Source: a virus. Taken from it: a stretch of DNA of 42,319 nt. Shown in pieces: positions 10,054 through 16,633 of this stretch (positions are counted from its first letter, which is position 1; each line of letters opens with the position of its first letter). The translations under genes were made by a program, and so were the position numbers. The notes under the pieces are model-generated. The model made no database searches and had not been told where the DNA came from. It saw only the letters and a program-made list of their open reading frames with translations. Location of the stretch: positions 1 through 42,319 of the IMG/VR virus record IMGVR_UViG_3300036761_000877; one strand, written 5' to 3'.

Positions 10054-11784
10054 TTGCGGAAATTCCTGAAGCCGTTCTTGGTTGCACTCGCGCTGTTCCC
10101 TCTGGCTACCCTCGGGCAAGCGGTAGGCTCGGGCCACATCGATATCAGTCTCAGTGACACGGCGGATACCTTCACAGCCACCGCTCCTAGCGGGACCGCG
10201 GGCGTCTCGCTGTCTCACAACGGCGCTCGGCTGGACGTCGGAGAGGGCGCCTCGGACTACTTCTCCAGCGACGGCACCACCATCACCACCCCAGGAGCTT
10301 TCGCGGCTACGGGCGGGATTACTGGGGCGGTTACTGGGAATGCCGCTACCGCTACGGCGCTGGCGGCGGACCCCACGGACTGTTCTTCAGGCGAGTACGC
10401 CACGACCATCGCGGCAAGCGGTAACCTCACCTGTGCCACCCTCTCCGGGGCCCTGGCCGGAAACGCGTCTACCGCGACGGCGCTGGCGGCGAACCCTACG
10501 GATTGCGGCGCGGGCGAGTACGCCACAACCATCGCGGCGAGCGGTAACCTCACATGCGCCACCCTCTCGGGAGCCCTGGCGGGTAATGCCAGCACCGCGA
10601 CGGCGCTGGCGGCGAACCCTACGGATTGCGGCGCGGGCGAGTACGCCACAACCATCGCGGCGAGCGGTAACCTCACGTGCGCCACCCTCTCGGGAGCCCT
10701 GGCGGGCAATGCCAGCACCGCTACGGCGCTGGCGGCGGACCCAACAGATTGCAGCGCGGGCGCGTACGCCACGACCATCGCGGCTAGCGGTAATCTCACC
10801 TGCGCTACGGTGGCTGTAGGAGAGGTCACCGGCGCCGCGCCGCTTGCAACTCCCACGTTCACCACGTCGGCCACGGTCCAAGGCTCCGCCTCTGTGAACG
10901 GGGTCACCTCCACGGCGCTGGCTACCCCCGTAAACTCGGCGTTCTCTCAGACGGATACGGGCGGCACCCTGCTCGACTCGACTACGTACTACTACCGAGT
11001 CGTGGCTACCACAGCCGCGGGCGGGGTAACCTTGCCGAGTACCGAGACCAGTCGAGCCACCAGTGGAAGTGGAGGTAACGCGCACACCGTGGTGACCAAC
11101 TGGGCCGCGGTTACCGGCGCCTACTCCTACAAGGTGTACTGCCGAGCGACCAGCGCGGAGCAACTATGTGCCACGATCGCGGCTCCTACACTGACCTGGA
11201 CGGATACAGGGGCCGTGTCCCCCTCGGGAGCCCTGCCGACTCTGAACACCACCGGGCGACTATCCGCGCCGTACTTGGTTATAGACGCCCCGGCGACGAC
11301 CTCTCCGTTTTCCGTCAAGATTAACGGTACCGCCAAATTGTCCATGGATACTGGGGGCGGCATCCTTACCGGAAGTACGGTCACCATAGGAAATGGCGTA
11401 CTCGAAGCAAATACGGCGACCCAGTTACTCCTTCGAGGAAACACCGCCGCCACCGGGGGCAGTGTGGCGATCACGAACGGCACCACCGTGACCAGCGGTA
11501 TGATCGCCACCTTCTCTCCAGACAGTAATGTGACCCCAGTTTTCGGCGTCTACTTCGACGGCTCAATACGGCTTAAGATCGTGCCTGCTCTAGCCACCTG
11601 CGCGGCCGGCATCGAAGGACTTATAACCCGGCAGAAAGGCCTCGTCTCCGGGGTCCGTACCACGCTTTGTATGTGTACCAGTGATGGTGGCGGCACACCG
11701 GCGTACGCCTGGAAGAACGTTACGGCGCTGTTCCCCAATGAAGCCGCGTCGATTGGCGACTCCACCACCTGCCCGACGCCATAA
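10054..11784 (+). CDS. Repeat-rich tail fibre / adhesin with signal peptide
   Basis: The 576-aa product starts at TTG with a strong GAGGAGG site ten bases after the tailspike stop. Residues 1-23 form a signal peptide (MRKFLK, hydrophobic core, cleavage near LGQA). Residues about 100-252 are four copies of a 41-aa repeat built on a TDC..GEYATTIAASGNLTC pattern, with two cysteines each. A fibronectin-III-like segment follows at about 270-390 (TYYYRVVATTAAGG, then YSYKVYC), then beta-rich sequence. A compact cysteine-containing tip domain ends the protein (C516, C539, C541, C573; TPAYAWKNV, NEAAS, STTCP). This tip is shared with the protein at 15513-15839. Its place after the tailspike and before the lysis genes, and its repeats, point to a receptor-binding fibre. 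Export is inferred from the signal peptide. Confidence 0.75.
   Translation: MRKFLKPFLVALALFPLATLGQAVGSGHIDISLSDTADTFTATAPSGTAGVSLSHNGARLDVGEGASDYFSSDGTTITTPGAFAATGGITGAVTGNAATATALAADPTDCSSGEYATTIAASGNLTCATLSGALAGNASTATALAANPTDCGAGEYATTIAASGNLTCATLSGALAGNASTATALAANPTDCGAGEYATTIAASGNLTCATLSGALAGNASTATALAADPTDCSAGAYATTIAASGNLTCATVAVGEVTGAAPLATPTFTTSATVQGSASVNGVTSTALATPVNSAFSQTDTGGTLLDSTTYYYRVVATTAAGGVTLPSTETSRATSGSGGNAHTVVTNWAAVTGAYSYKVYCRATSAEQLCATIAAPTLTWTDTGAVSPSGALPTLNTTGRLSAPYLVIDAPATTSPFSVKINGTAKLSMDTGGGILTGSTVTIGNGVLEANTATQLLLRGNTAATGGSVAITNGTTVTSGMIATFSPDSNVTPVFGVYFDGSIRLKIVPALATCAAGIEGLITRQKGLVSGVRTTLCMCTSDGGGTPAYAWKNVTALFPNEAASIGDSTTCPTP
10354..10809 (+). repeat. Tandem 123-bp repeats in the fibre gene
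   Basis: The unit beginning acggcgctggcggcg occurs at 10354, 10477, 10600 and 10723, exactly 123 bp apart, so each copy adds 41 codons in frame. Copies 2 and 3 are nearly identical at the base level and the outer copies are more diverged, as expected for recent internal duplication. The final copy is truncated where the sequence changes near 10809. Confidence 0.95.
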
Positions 11785-11794
11785 GGAGACTCCA

Positions 11795-12232
11795 ATGCTC
11801 AAAACAGTGCTCGCCGTACTGACTCTGCTCGTCGCGACCCCCAGTTACTCCGCTTGTGTCTGGTCCGCTACGACTACCTGGAGCGCCAAAGTAGTCTGCG
11901 ACTCCGGCACCGAAGCTGCCCCAACACTCATCACCGAAGGAATCTCCCTAGTGAATCTTCGGTCGTTGTCGATCTCCATGGTGGCTGATAGCGGCCAGAC
12001 GTTCACGGCGGCCCCCGCTGGGATGCTGTGGTTCTACGTCTGGGACGATGTCGCGGAGATGTGGATCCACTCCACAGACTTCGACCGTCGTGTGACGAAC
12101 GCTTCGGAGCGCACCCAGGGCTTCACCGGTTTGTCTATCATTGGGCCCCGTGGAGGCCGGGTAGCCGTCCGGCCTGTCGGTATTTCTTTGAGTAGTGGGA
12201 AGGTCACCGTCTACTTGAACGGCCAATCATGA
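11795..12232 (+). CDS. Small signal-peptide-bearing beta-rich protein, probable tail-tip accessory
   Basis: The 145-aa product starts at ATG 11795 after AAGGAGACTCCA; an upstream in-frame start would overlap the fibre gene and lacks this site. Residues 1-19 are a signal peptide (MLKTVLAVLTLLVA, cleavage near PSYS/A). The mature part begins with ACVWSA and has only one other cysteine (VVCDSG), which could pair with it. The rest is beta-rich, with WFYVWDD, GPRGGRVAVRPVG and a final VTVYLNGQS. The pattern resembles small beta-sandwich proteins often found near phage fibres, but I do not recognise a named family. It lies between the fibre and the lysin, overlapping the lysin start as ATGA. A structural or chaperone role is inference. 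Confidence 0.7.
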   Translation: MLKTVLAVLTLLVATPSYSACVWSATTTWSAKVVCDSGTEAAPTLITEGISLVNLRSLSISMVADSGQTFTAAPAGMLWFYVWDDVAEMWIHSTDFDRRVTNASERTQGFTGLSIIGPRGGRVAVRPVGISLSSGKVTVYLNGQS

Positions 12233-12597
12233 CCCCGATGTTTACCTACCGGCAGCGTTCCGGCGAGCTCCTACGTGAAGGGGTAGTGGTCGGCACGGGG
12301 TACTCCGGCCGCGAGCTTGGAAAGAACAACCCCAGTTTCCAAGGCGTCAAAAACACGGGCCCTATCCCTCGGGGCCTGTGGCATATCGTCGGCCCACCCT
12401 TCACCGGTCACGGTCCTTACGTGCTCAGACTGGTACCCGGGAACAACACCGAGACCTTCGATAGGTCCGGGTTCCTCATCCATGGGGACTCACTACAGAA
12501 ACCGGGTACGGCCTCCCAAGGGTGCATCGTCCTGCCCCGGCATGTCCGAGAGCTGGTGTGGGCCAGCGGCGGAAAGGAGCTGGAGGTGGTAGAATGA
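12229..12597 (+). CDS. Putative endolysin, L,D-transpeptidase/Tlde1-like (DUF2778) fold
   Basis: The 122-aa product has the L,D-transpeptidase-like active-site pattern: H85-G-D in FLIHGDS and S96-Q-G-C99 in GTASQGCIVLP. GPIPRGLW lies in the N-terminal half, as in Tlde1/DUF2778 proteins. Related proteins act on the peptide stems of peptidoglycan, some as cutting enzymes in type VI secretion toxins. Here it is the only cell-wall enzyme candidate visible and lies directly upstream of two membrane protein genes, so a lysin role is likely. It has no signal peptide and would need a holin to reach the wall. Its start overlaps the previous stop (ATGA) and its end overlaps the next start, so the three genes are translationally coupled. 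Which bond it cuts cannot be told from sequence. Confidence 0.7.
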   Translation: MTPMFTYRQRSGELLREGVVVGTGYSGRELGKNNPSFQGVKNTGPIPRGLWHIVGPPFTGHGPYVLRLVPGNNTETFDRSGFLIHGDSLQKPGTASQGCIVLPRHVRELVWASGGKELEVVE

Positions 12598-12878
12598 TCG
12601 GCCTAAGCCGGGCGGCGTTCATGTCAGTCTCCATGGCGCTAGCCGCAGCCACCGGAGACGTGTTCTCCATCGGACTAAGTGAGGGTCGCGTGGAACTCGT
12701 GATGTTGTTCACCACCCTGGTAGGGGGTGTGGTCGCCGCGGTCGCTTGGATTGACCGCCGTATCAAGGACCAGATCGTAGCCCACGCGAAAGACGACGCT
12801 CACCGCCATTCCATCATTCTACGAGAACTCGCCCAGATTCGAGAATGGCTGAAGTTCAACCACCCACGAAAGGACTAG
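12594..12878 (+). CDS. Small membrane protein, holin or inner-membrane spanin candidate
   Basis: The 94-aa product starts at ATG 12594, overlapping the lysin stop (ATGA); GGAGGTGG lies just upstream. A weakly hydrophobic segment (about 8-19) precedes one clear membrane helix at about 34-53 (VELVMLFTTLVGGVVAAVAW). A charged helical tail follows (DRRIKDQIVAHAKDDAH, then ILRELAQIREWL), which could form a coiled coil. One membrane helix plus a coiled tail suits either a small holin-like protein or an i-spanin. Placement between the lysin and another multi-helix membrane protein supports a lysis role. No named family is recognised. Confidence 0.6.
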   Translation: MIGLSRAAFMSVSMALAAATGDVFSIGLSEGRVELVMLFTTLVGGVVAAVAWIDRRIKDQIVAHAKDDAHRHSIILRELAQIREWLKFNHPRKD

Positions 12879-12880
12879 AA

Positions 12881-13402
12881 ATGGCCAAGACGCTAGGAGG
12901 TCTCGCGGAAGTCCTGCACCAGCGAATCCTACGAAGCTGGAGAACAACCCTCATCGGCGTGCTCATCGCGGCATGCGGCGCCGTCATCGACTACTACATC
13001 GACTCCCCCGATAAAACCGTGTCCGCCGTGGCCGGCGTACTGGGCACTCTGCTCGTACTTGTACGAGAGTCGGCCGTCAAGCACGGCATTCCTTTGGAGC
13101 CCCCAAAGGGTTTCGCGCGCGTACTCGTTCTCGTTTACCTGGCGGTAGCCAGTGCCTTGTGTCTGAGCTGCGCCACGCTTAGCGGGGCGCGCGCGTCCGC
13201 CTGTATCGAGACTGGAAAGTACGTGGTCATCGGAGGCCAGCGCTGCACTGGGCTTTGCGTAGAACTCGGCCCTGTGGTCTCCGTCCAGCTCCAGTGCACC
13301 CCGCTTATCACAGAGGGTCGGCGGGTCACAGCTCGTGGTACCAGCTTCGATGGTCTTCGGCTCAATTTGGACGCGGCGAAGAGCCTGGACCTCGTGGAAT
13401 AG
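12881..13402 (+). CDS. Holin-like membrane protein with C-terminal cysteine-rich domain
   Basis: The 173-aa product starts at ATG 12881 with AAAGGA upstream, two bases after the previous stop. Two helices at about 21-36 and 47-62 form a helical hairpin like many phage holins. A third hydrophobic segment at about 79-96 (VLVLVYLAVASALCLSC) looks like a second signal or anchor, followed by a 75-residue part with four more cysteines (C108, C122, C126, C139). The arrangement suggests a holin fused to, or overlapping in role with, an exported outer-membrane-facing domain such as an o-spanin. The LCLSC sequence is not a canonical lipobox. It is the last gene of the rightward arm. The holin role is inferred from topology and context. 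Confidence 0.55.
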   Translation: MAKTLGGLAEVLHQRILRSWRTTLIGVLIAACGAVIDYYIDSPDKTVSAVAGVLGTLLVLVRESAVKHGIPLEPPKGFARVLVLVYLAVASALCLSCATLSGARASACIETGKYVVIGGQRCTGLCVELGPVVSVQLQCTPLITEGRRVTARGTSFDGLRLNLDAAKSLDLVE

Positions 13403-13415
13403 TTTGGACCCGGAA

Positions 13416-13487
13416 CCCTGTTACCGGCAGGCGTGCTACCCGCCGGTCTCCACCCGCTCCAGGGTCAGCGGGCATAACAGGGAGACC
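13416..13487 (+). ncRNA. Candidate structured RNA / switchable stem set at the late operon end
   Basis: Several perfect complements are packed into 72 bases just after the last late gene. CCCTGTTA (13416-13423) pairs with TAACAGGG (13475-13482) and encloses CCGGC (13424-13428)/GCCGG (13442-13446) and CCCGCT (13453-13458)/AGCGGG (13467-13472), giving a possible three-way junction. GGTCTCC (13445-13451) can instead pair with GGAGACC (13481-13487), which excludes the outer stem. It could be a 3'-end stabilising structure or a processing signal. No match to a known RNA class is claimed. Confidence 0.4.
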
Positions 13488-13490
13488 CTA

Positions 13491-13517
13491 GCCCCTCCCC
13501 GGTTGCCGGGGAGGGGC
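13491..13517 (+). terminator. Strong hairpin between the convergent arms, probable terminator
   Basis: A perfect 12-bp stem, GCCCCTCCCCGG / CCGGGGAGGGGC, with a TTG loop lies 88 bases after the last rightward gene. It is followed by AGTTCTTTAT, a short U-rich tail in the rightward direction. In the leftward direction there is no U tract, so it mainly suits ending the late transcript, though so stable a stem may also slow polymerase from the other side. Confidence 0.65.
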
Positions 13518-13610
13518 AGTTCTTTATGGGGCCCGTTCCGGTGGGGCGCCCGTTTCGGTGGACGGCGCGATCCGTAGCATGGAGCTAACACACCCCGGAG
13601 TCTGGAGCAT

Positions 13611-13808
13611 TCATTTGGCCCCCGTAGGAGACTCGAACTTGAACTCCAATTGCACCGGCCGCCATTTCAGCGGGTTCAACACCCTGGAAATCGCCTCGGT
13701 ACCTACGTGGTACCACCGCGCAATAGCGCCTATCGGCACGCCAGCTTCATGAGCGGAGTATATCCGGCTGCACTCCGAGATCGTGAACTTCTTAGCTTTG
13801 CGGCTCAC
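13611..13808 (-). CDS. Small helix-turn-helix protein
   Basis: The 65-aa product starts at GTG 13808 with an excellent TAGGAGGT site. Residues about 14-45 fit a resolvase-type helix-turn-helix (EAGVPIGAIARWYHV, then EAISRVLN), in which the second helix would contact DNA. A short positively charged N-terminus precedes it. It is the last gene of the leftward operon and overlaps the helicase stop by four bases. A comparable HTH occurs at 23536-23856. It could regulate the arm switch or act as a small DNA-binding accessory; no target site is evident. Confidence 0.7.
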   Translation of the reverse strand: MSRKAKKFTISECSRIYSAHEAGVPIGAIARWYHVGTEAISRVLNPLKWRPVQLEFKFESPTGAK

Positions 13809-15178
13809 TTGGACCTCCTAGATGCGTACGTTTTAAGAGCGGTTAACAGATCTTTTTGTGTCCTAGATTTCTGCATCAGAGTACTAGCGATCACCTCGTC
13901 GATTGTGTTTTTGGCGATGATATCGTGGCAGACCACCGCCGCCTTCTGCCCCTGCCGGTGCACCCGCTGTATGAACTGCTCTCTGACCTCCAAGTCCCAT
14001 GTCTGGCCCGCGTTGATAATCGCGGCGGAGGTCCCTTGCAAGTTGAGCCCGTGGGCTACGGATTGCGGCTGAGCTAGCAAGACGGGGATGGCCCCTCGGT
14101 TCCATGCCTCCTCAATCGCGCGGAACTGCGTAGTAGAGACACCCCCGCCGATGTGTGGAGTGCTCGCCCCTAACCGTTCCTTGAGCCGCTCCAGGTCATG
14201 CGCGTACTCGTATGCTATCAGAGCCGGCTGCCCATTGAGCTCCTCCACCAGATCTTCTACGGCGTCCACCTTCGCGGAATGGATATGCGACCAGGTCTTC
14301 CCTCCGTCATGGTAAATCCCACCATTAGCGATCTGTCGGCATTTCATCGTAGCTACTCCGATGTTAACCGCCACAATGATGTCCTCGCGCACAGCAGTCA
14401 GTAATTGGGTCTCCATCTGTCGGTAGATCGCCAGGGCTTCTGGTGGAAGTTCTACCTCCACTTTGTTGTAGATCAACGGGGGGAGTTCCAGATAATCCCC
14501 CGCCTCCATTCGAAGCGACAACGGCCGGAGCTTTTCGTATATCAGTTCCTCGGACCCGCGCCGGGGGAGCCAGTCGTAGCCGACTTGGTCGAAGTAGTTC
14601 AGTCGGTAGTGTGTGATGTACGTCCCGAGGCTGTTACCCAGGTCTAGGATGTACACCTGCCCGAAAAGATCTAGCAGTCCGTTAGGCGCGAAGGAGCCTG
14701 TAAGGATATACCTACGGTTAAAATACGGGAGCAACGGCTTCAACACCTTAAACCGCTGCGTGTTCGTGTGTTTGAACTTGGTACTCTCGTCTACCGCCAG
14801 GATATCGAAGTGCCGGTCTCTAACCATCTTCGCCGCTTCCCGGCTGAACCATGCGAGACCCTCGGGGTTCACCAAGTAGACATCCGCATCCGACCTGAGT
14901 CGAGCGTTCTTCTTAGGACCGTGCAATACGGCCACCTTCAGGTCCTCGAAGTCCGCCCACTTGGCCACCTCACCAGGCCAAGTGGACTGCATCGGCCGGC
15001 GTGGCGCAATCACAAGCATGCGCCGCGCCATGCCGAGTTTACGTAGGAGCTTGAACGCCGCGAGCATGATGCTCGTCTTGCCCAGCCCGGGGTCAAGCAG
15101 TAGAGCCATACAGGACGAGGAAATAACGTGCTTGATCGCGCGCTTCTGGTATCCGTGTGGCTTGTAAGGCAGGCTCAC
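13805..15178 (-). CDS. SNF2-family DNA helicase/translocase
   Basis: The 457-aa product has superfamily 2 SNF2-type motifs. Motif Q/I is HGYQKRAI followed by DPGLGKT (29-35), motif II is D130-E-S-T, motif III-like is LTGSFAPN, and motif VI is QRVHRQGQ (404-411). I chose GTG 15178, which overlaps the stop of the VRR-NUC gene as GTGA and has AGGG upstream; a longer start reads back into that gene. Such ATP-driven dsDNA translocases are common in phage replication or recombination modules next to VRR-NUC nucleases. The pair probably acts together on branched DNA, a known association for these families. Confidence 0.9.
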   Translation of the reverse strand: MSLPYKPHGYQKRAIKHVISSSCMALLLDPGLGKTSIMLAAFKLLRKLGMARRMLVIAPRRPMQSTWPGEVAKWADFEDLKVAVLHGPKKNARLRSDADVYLVNPEGLAWFSREAAKMVRDRHFDILAVDESTKFKHTNTQRFKVLKPLLPYFNRRYILTGSFAPNGLLDLFGQVYILDLGNSLGTYITHYRLNYFDQVGYDWLPRRGSEELIYEKLRPLSLRMEAGDYLELPPLIYNKVEVELPPEALAIYRQMETQLLTAVREDIIVAVNIGVATMKCRQIANGGIYHDGGKTWSHIHSAKVDAVEDLVEELNGQPALIAYEYAHDLERLKERLGASTPHIGGGVSTTQFRAIEEAWNRGAIPVLLAQPQSVAHGLNLQGTSAAIINAGQTWDLEVREQFIQRVHRQGQKAAVVCHDIIAKNTIDEVIASTLMQKSRTQKDLLTALKTYASRRSK

Positions 15179-15501
15179 AAGTAGAACCCTAGGGCCGCGT
15201 CGACCAGGCGCTTGCCCACCTCGATGTTGTCGCACACCTCGCAAGTCACCCCCGCGGATTGCAGCTGCACGAACCTGTTTGCTTGCAAGGCAGTCAGGGG
15301 CTTACCCGGAGCCTTGAACTCCAACATGAGCACGGAGGTGGCCCCCCAGCGCTGCGCGAAGATCTCATAGTCAGGCCACCCATTCGTGCCATACCGACCC
15401 CCTTGAACCTTGCGGTAGACGCACTTCACATCGGGGTGCTCGACCAACTGTCGCTTCAGGTACTCTATTACCGCGGTCTGAATTTTCTTTTCGGGGCCCA
15501 T
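15175..15501 (-). CDS. VRR-NUC domain nuclease
   Basis: The 108-aa product is a stand-alone VRR-NUC (PD-(D/E)XK superfamily) nuclease: E4 in the first helix, YRKVQGGRYGTNGWPD with D44, then LMLEFKAPG with E61 and K63, and the trailing LTALQANRFVQLQSAGV helix with Q73. The start at ATG 15501 has AAGGA seven bases upstream; an upstream in-frame ATG (15528) lacks a site. Single-domain members of this family resolve branched DNA such as Holliday junctions. It sits upstream of and overlaps the SNF2 helicase, the usual phage pairing. All expected catalytic residues are visible. Confidence 0.92.
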   Translation of the reverse strand: MGPEKKIQTAVIEYLKRQLVEHPDVKCVYRKVQGGRYGTNGWPDYEIFAQRWGATSVLMLEFKAPGKPLTALQANRFVQLQSAGVTCEVCDNIEVGKRLVDAALGFYL

Positions 15502-15512
15502 ACTGTAGATCC

Positions 15513-15839
15513 TTATAGAGCAGGACAAGTGGTGCTAGTGCCTACGGATGCCGCTTCATTAGAGAACCCCGCGGCGACGTTCTTCCAGGCGTACACTGGC
15601 GTGCTCCTTCCGTCACTGACGTGGCTGCACACGCACTGCATGGCCCAAGTCGAGTACCTCCCCCCTTCAGTACCGACTTCACAGATGCCTACCGCGTGGT
15701 CTCTCTTCTTTAGAAACTCCGATTCCGCGCCTTTTTCTGGAAGCTCCGACCCCGCGCCCGCCCAGATTGAGACTAGTATTACTGCTAGTGTTACTATTAG
15801 GGCTCGGTTTAGCCCCCCGGTGGTCCTTAATACGGGCAT
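15513..15839 (-). CDS. Membrane-anchored fibre-tip-domain paralogue
   Basis: The 108-aa product starts at ATG 15839, inside the last codons of the nuclease gene, so it is probably coupled to it (weak GGTGG site). Residues about 11-29 (NRALIVTLAVILVSIWAG) are a signal anchor or uncleaved signal peptide. Residues 53-108 match the tip domain of the 576-aa fibre: CEVGTEG against CAAGIEG, a C-x-C pair (C69, C71), TPVYAWKNV against TPAYAWKNV, NEAAS, and STTCP near the end. In the last 29 residues 21 are identical, and 18 bases are identical at 15577-15594 and 11703-11720. The gene lies among DNA-metabolism genes, so expression is likely earlier than the fibre. I infer an exported protein that shows a fibre-tip domain in the periplasm or envelope; receptor masking is one possibility. 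Confidence 0.7.
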   Translation of the reverse strand: MPVLRTTGGLNRALIVTLAVILVSIWAGAGSELPEKGAESEFLKKRDHAVGICEVGTEGGRYSTWAMQCVCSHVSDGRSTPVYAWKNVAAGFSNEAASVGTSTTCPAL

Positions 15840-16633
15840 GGTCCACCGGCACCCTTTGCGTACGCGCACCACCGGCACTTCGGGTTGCTCTTCGGCAGGA
15901 AGGACGTGTCGTTGAGCATGGCGGCGGTCTTGTTCTCCCACACCCGCTTCTCGGCCTCAACGCCATCTCTTGCGAGGTCGCACTCCGGCCGGGAAACCAC
16001 AGGGTCCAGGTCCGAAGCGCAGTCCGTGAAGACCAGCTGTGCCGTGGCCTTCTTCAACGTGGGGAACGCGCACAGGGCCGCGAGTGTATACAGTCGGAGC
16101 TGCCCGTCGTACTTCTCATCTGCCTTGATGGCTCCGGTGTTCTTGTCCACCCCGCCCGTCTTCCAGTCGATCACCAGCGCGGAGGAGGCTGTCTTCTGGT
16201 GGTATACGTCGAGCTTCGCCCGGCACCACACGCGCGGGGAGAACCTATCCCCAAGAATACTCCAGGAGGAATCGAAGTTAAGCGCGAGTTCCACCTTGAC
16301 TCGGCGCTTGTCGGCCGCTTTACGCAGGTCCGCCGCCAACTTCAGTACTACCGGATGCTTCACCTCTGGGTGGACTACTGGGGACACCCCCAACACGTAT
16401 CGCTCCAGGCTTAGGCCGATAGCGCTCCCCCGGGCGAGAGGTGCCGCGAGATCGATAACCGACTTACAGGTGCCGCAAACCTCGGGGCGGTCGTACCCAC
16501 CCGTCAGTCGGCCCTTAAAACAGCGGGGGCATAACTTCGTAATGGCTTTGTACTTCGCGAATGCGGGGCAGGTCGCGTAATCCGATAACCTCGACGGACT
16601 CCAAGCTGTGAACTTCGTAGGTTCTGGGCGCAT
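15827..16633 (-). CDS. Cas4/RecB-like PD-(D/E)XK nuclease with Fe-S cysteines
   Basis: The 268-aa product has the RecB-type nuclease core: D142 (AKLDVY), D156-W-K158 (VIDWKTG) and Q178 (GQLRLY). C22 near the N-terminus with C253, C256 and C266 near the C-terminus gives the iron-sulfur cysteine arrangement known from AddB and Cas4. A zinc-ribbon-like insert, C35-x2-C38 ... C53-x2-C56, follows the first cysteine. The start at ATG 16633 shares one base with the polymerase stop (TGATG) and has AAGGAGAAGG upstream. It probably processes DNA ends in replication or recombination, as in many phages where this gene follows the polymerase. There is no CRISPR array here, so no adaptation role is suggested. 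Confidence 0.85.
   Translation of the reverse strand: MRPEPTKFTAWSPSRLSDYATCPAFAKYKAITKLCPRCFKGRLTGGYDRPEVCGTCKSVIDLAAPLARGSAIGLSLERYVLGVSPVVHPEVKHPVVLKLAADLRKAADKRRVKVELALNFDSSWSILGDRFSPRVWCRAKLDVYHQKTASSALVIDWKTGGVDKNTGAIKADEKYDGQLRLYTLAALCAFPTLKKATAQLVFTDCASDLDPVVSRPECDLARDGVEAEKRVWENKTAAMLNDTSFLPKSNPKCRWCAYAKGAGGPCPY

Noticed and set aside
10257-10913. Long antisense frame opposite the fibre repeats (also a frame-shifted one at 10154-10819)
   Set aside because: They arise because the 123-bp repeat lacks stops in all frames. The products are low-complexity, lack ribosome sites, and oppose a clearly coding gene.
13090-13190. Separate lipoprotein (Rz1-type) gene nested in the last lysis gene
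   Set aside because: The LCLSC site is not a canonical lipobox and no start codon with a ribosome site was found ahead of it; kept as a domain of the longer protein.
13416-13482. tRNA-like fold at the convergent junction
   Set aside because: There are several stems and a possible 7-base loop, but no consistent acceptor, D and T arms on either strand.
15513-15839. Template repeat of a diversity-generating retroelement for the fibre tip, as in BPP-1
   Set aside because: No reverse transcriptase is encoded anywhere, the DNA match is short and not adenine-specific, and this copy is a complete gene with its own anchor.
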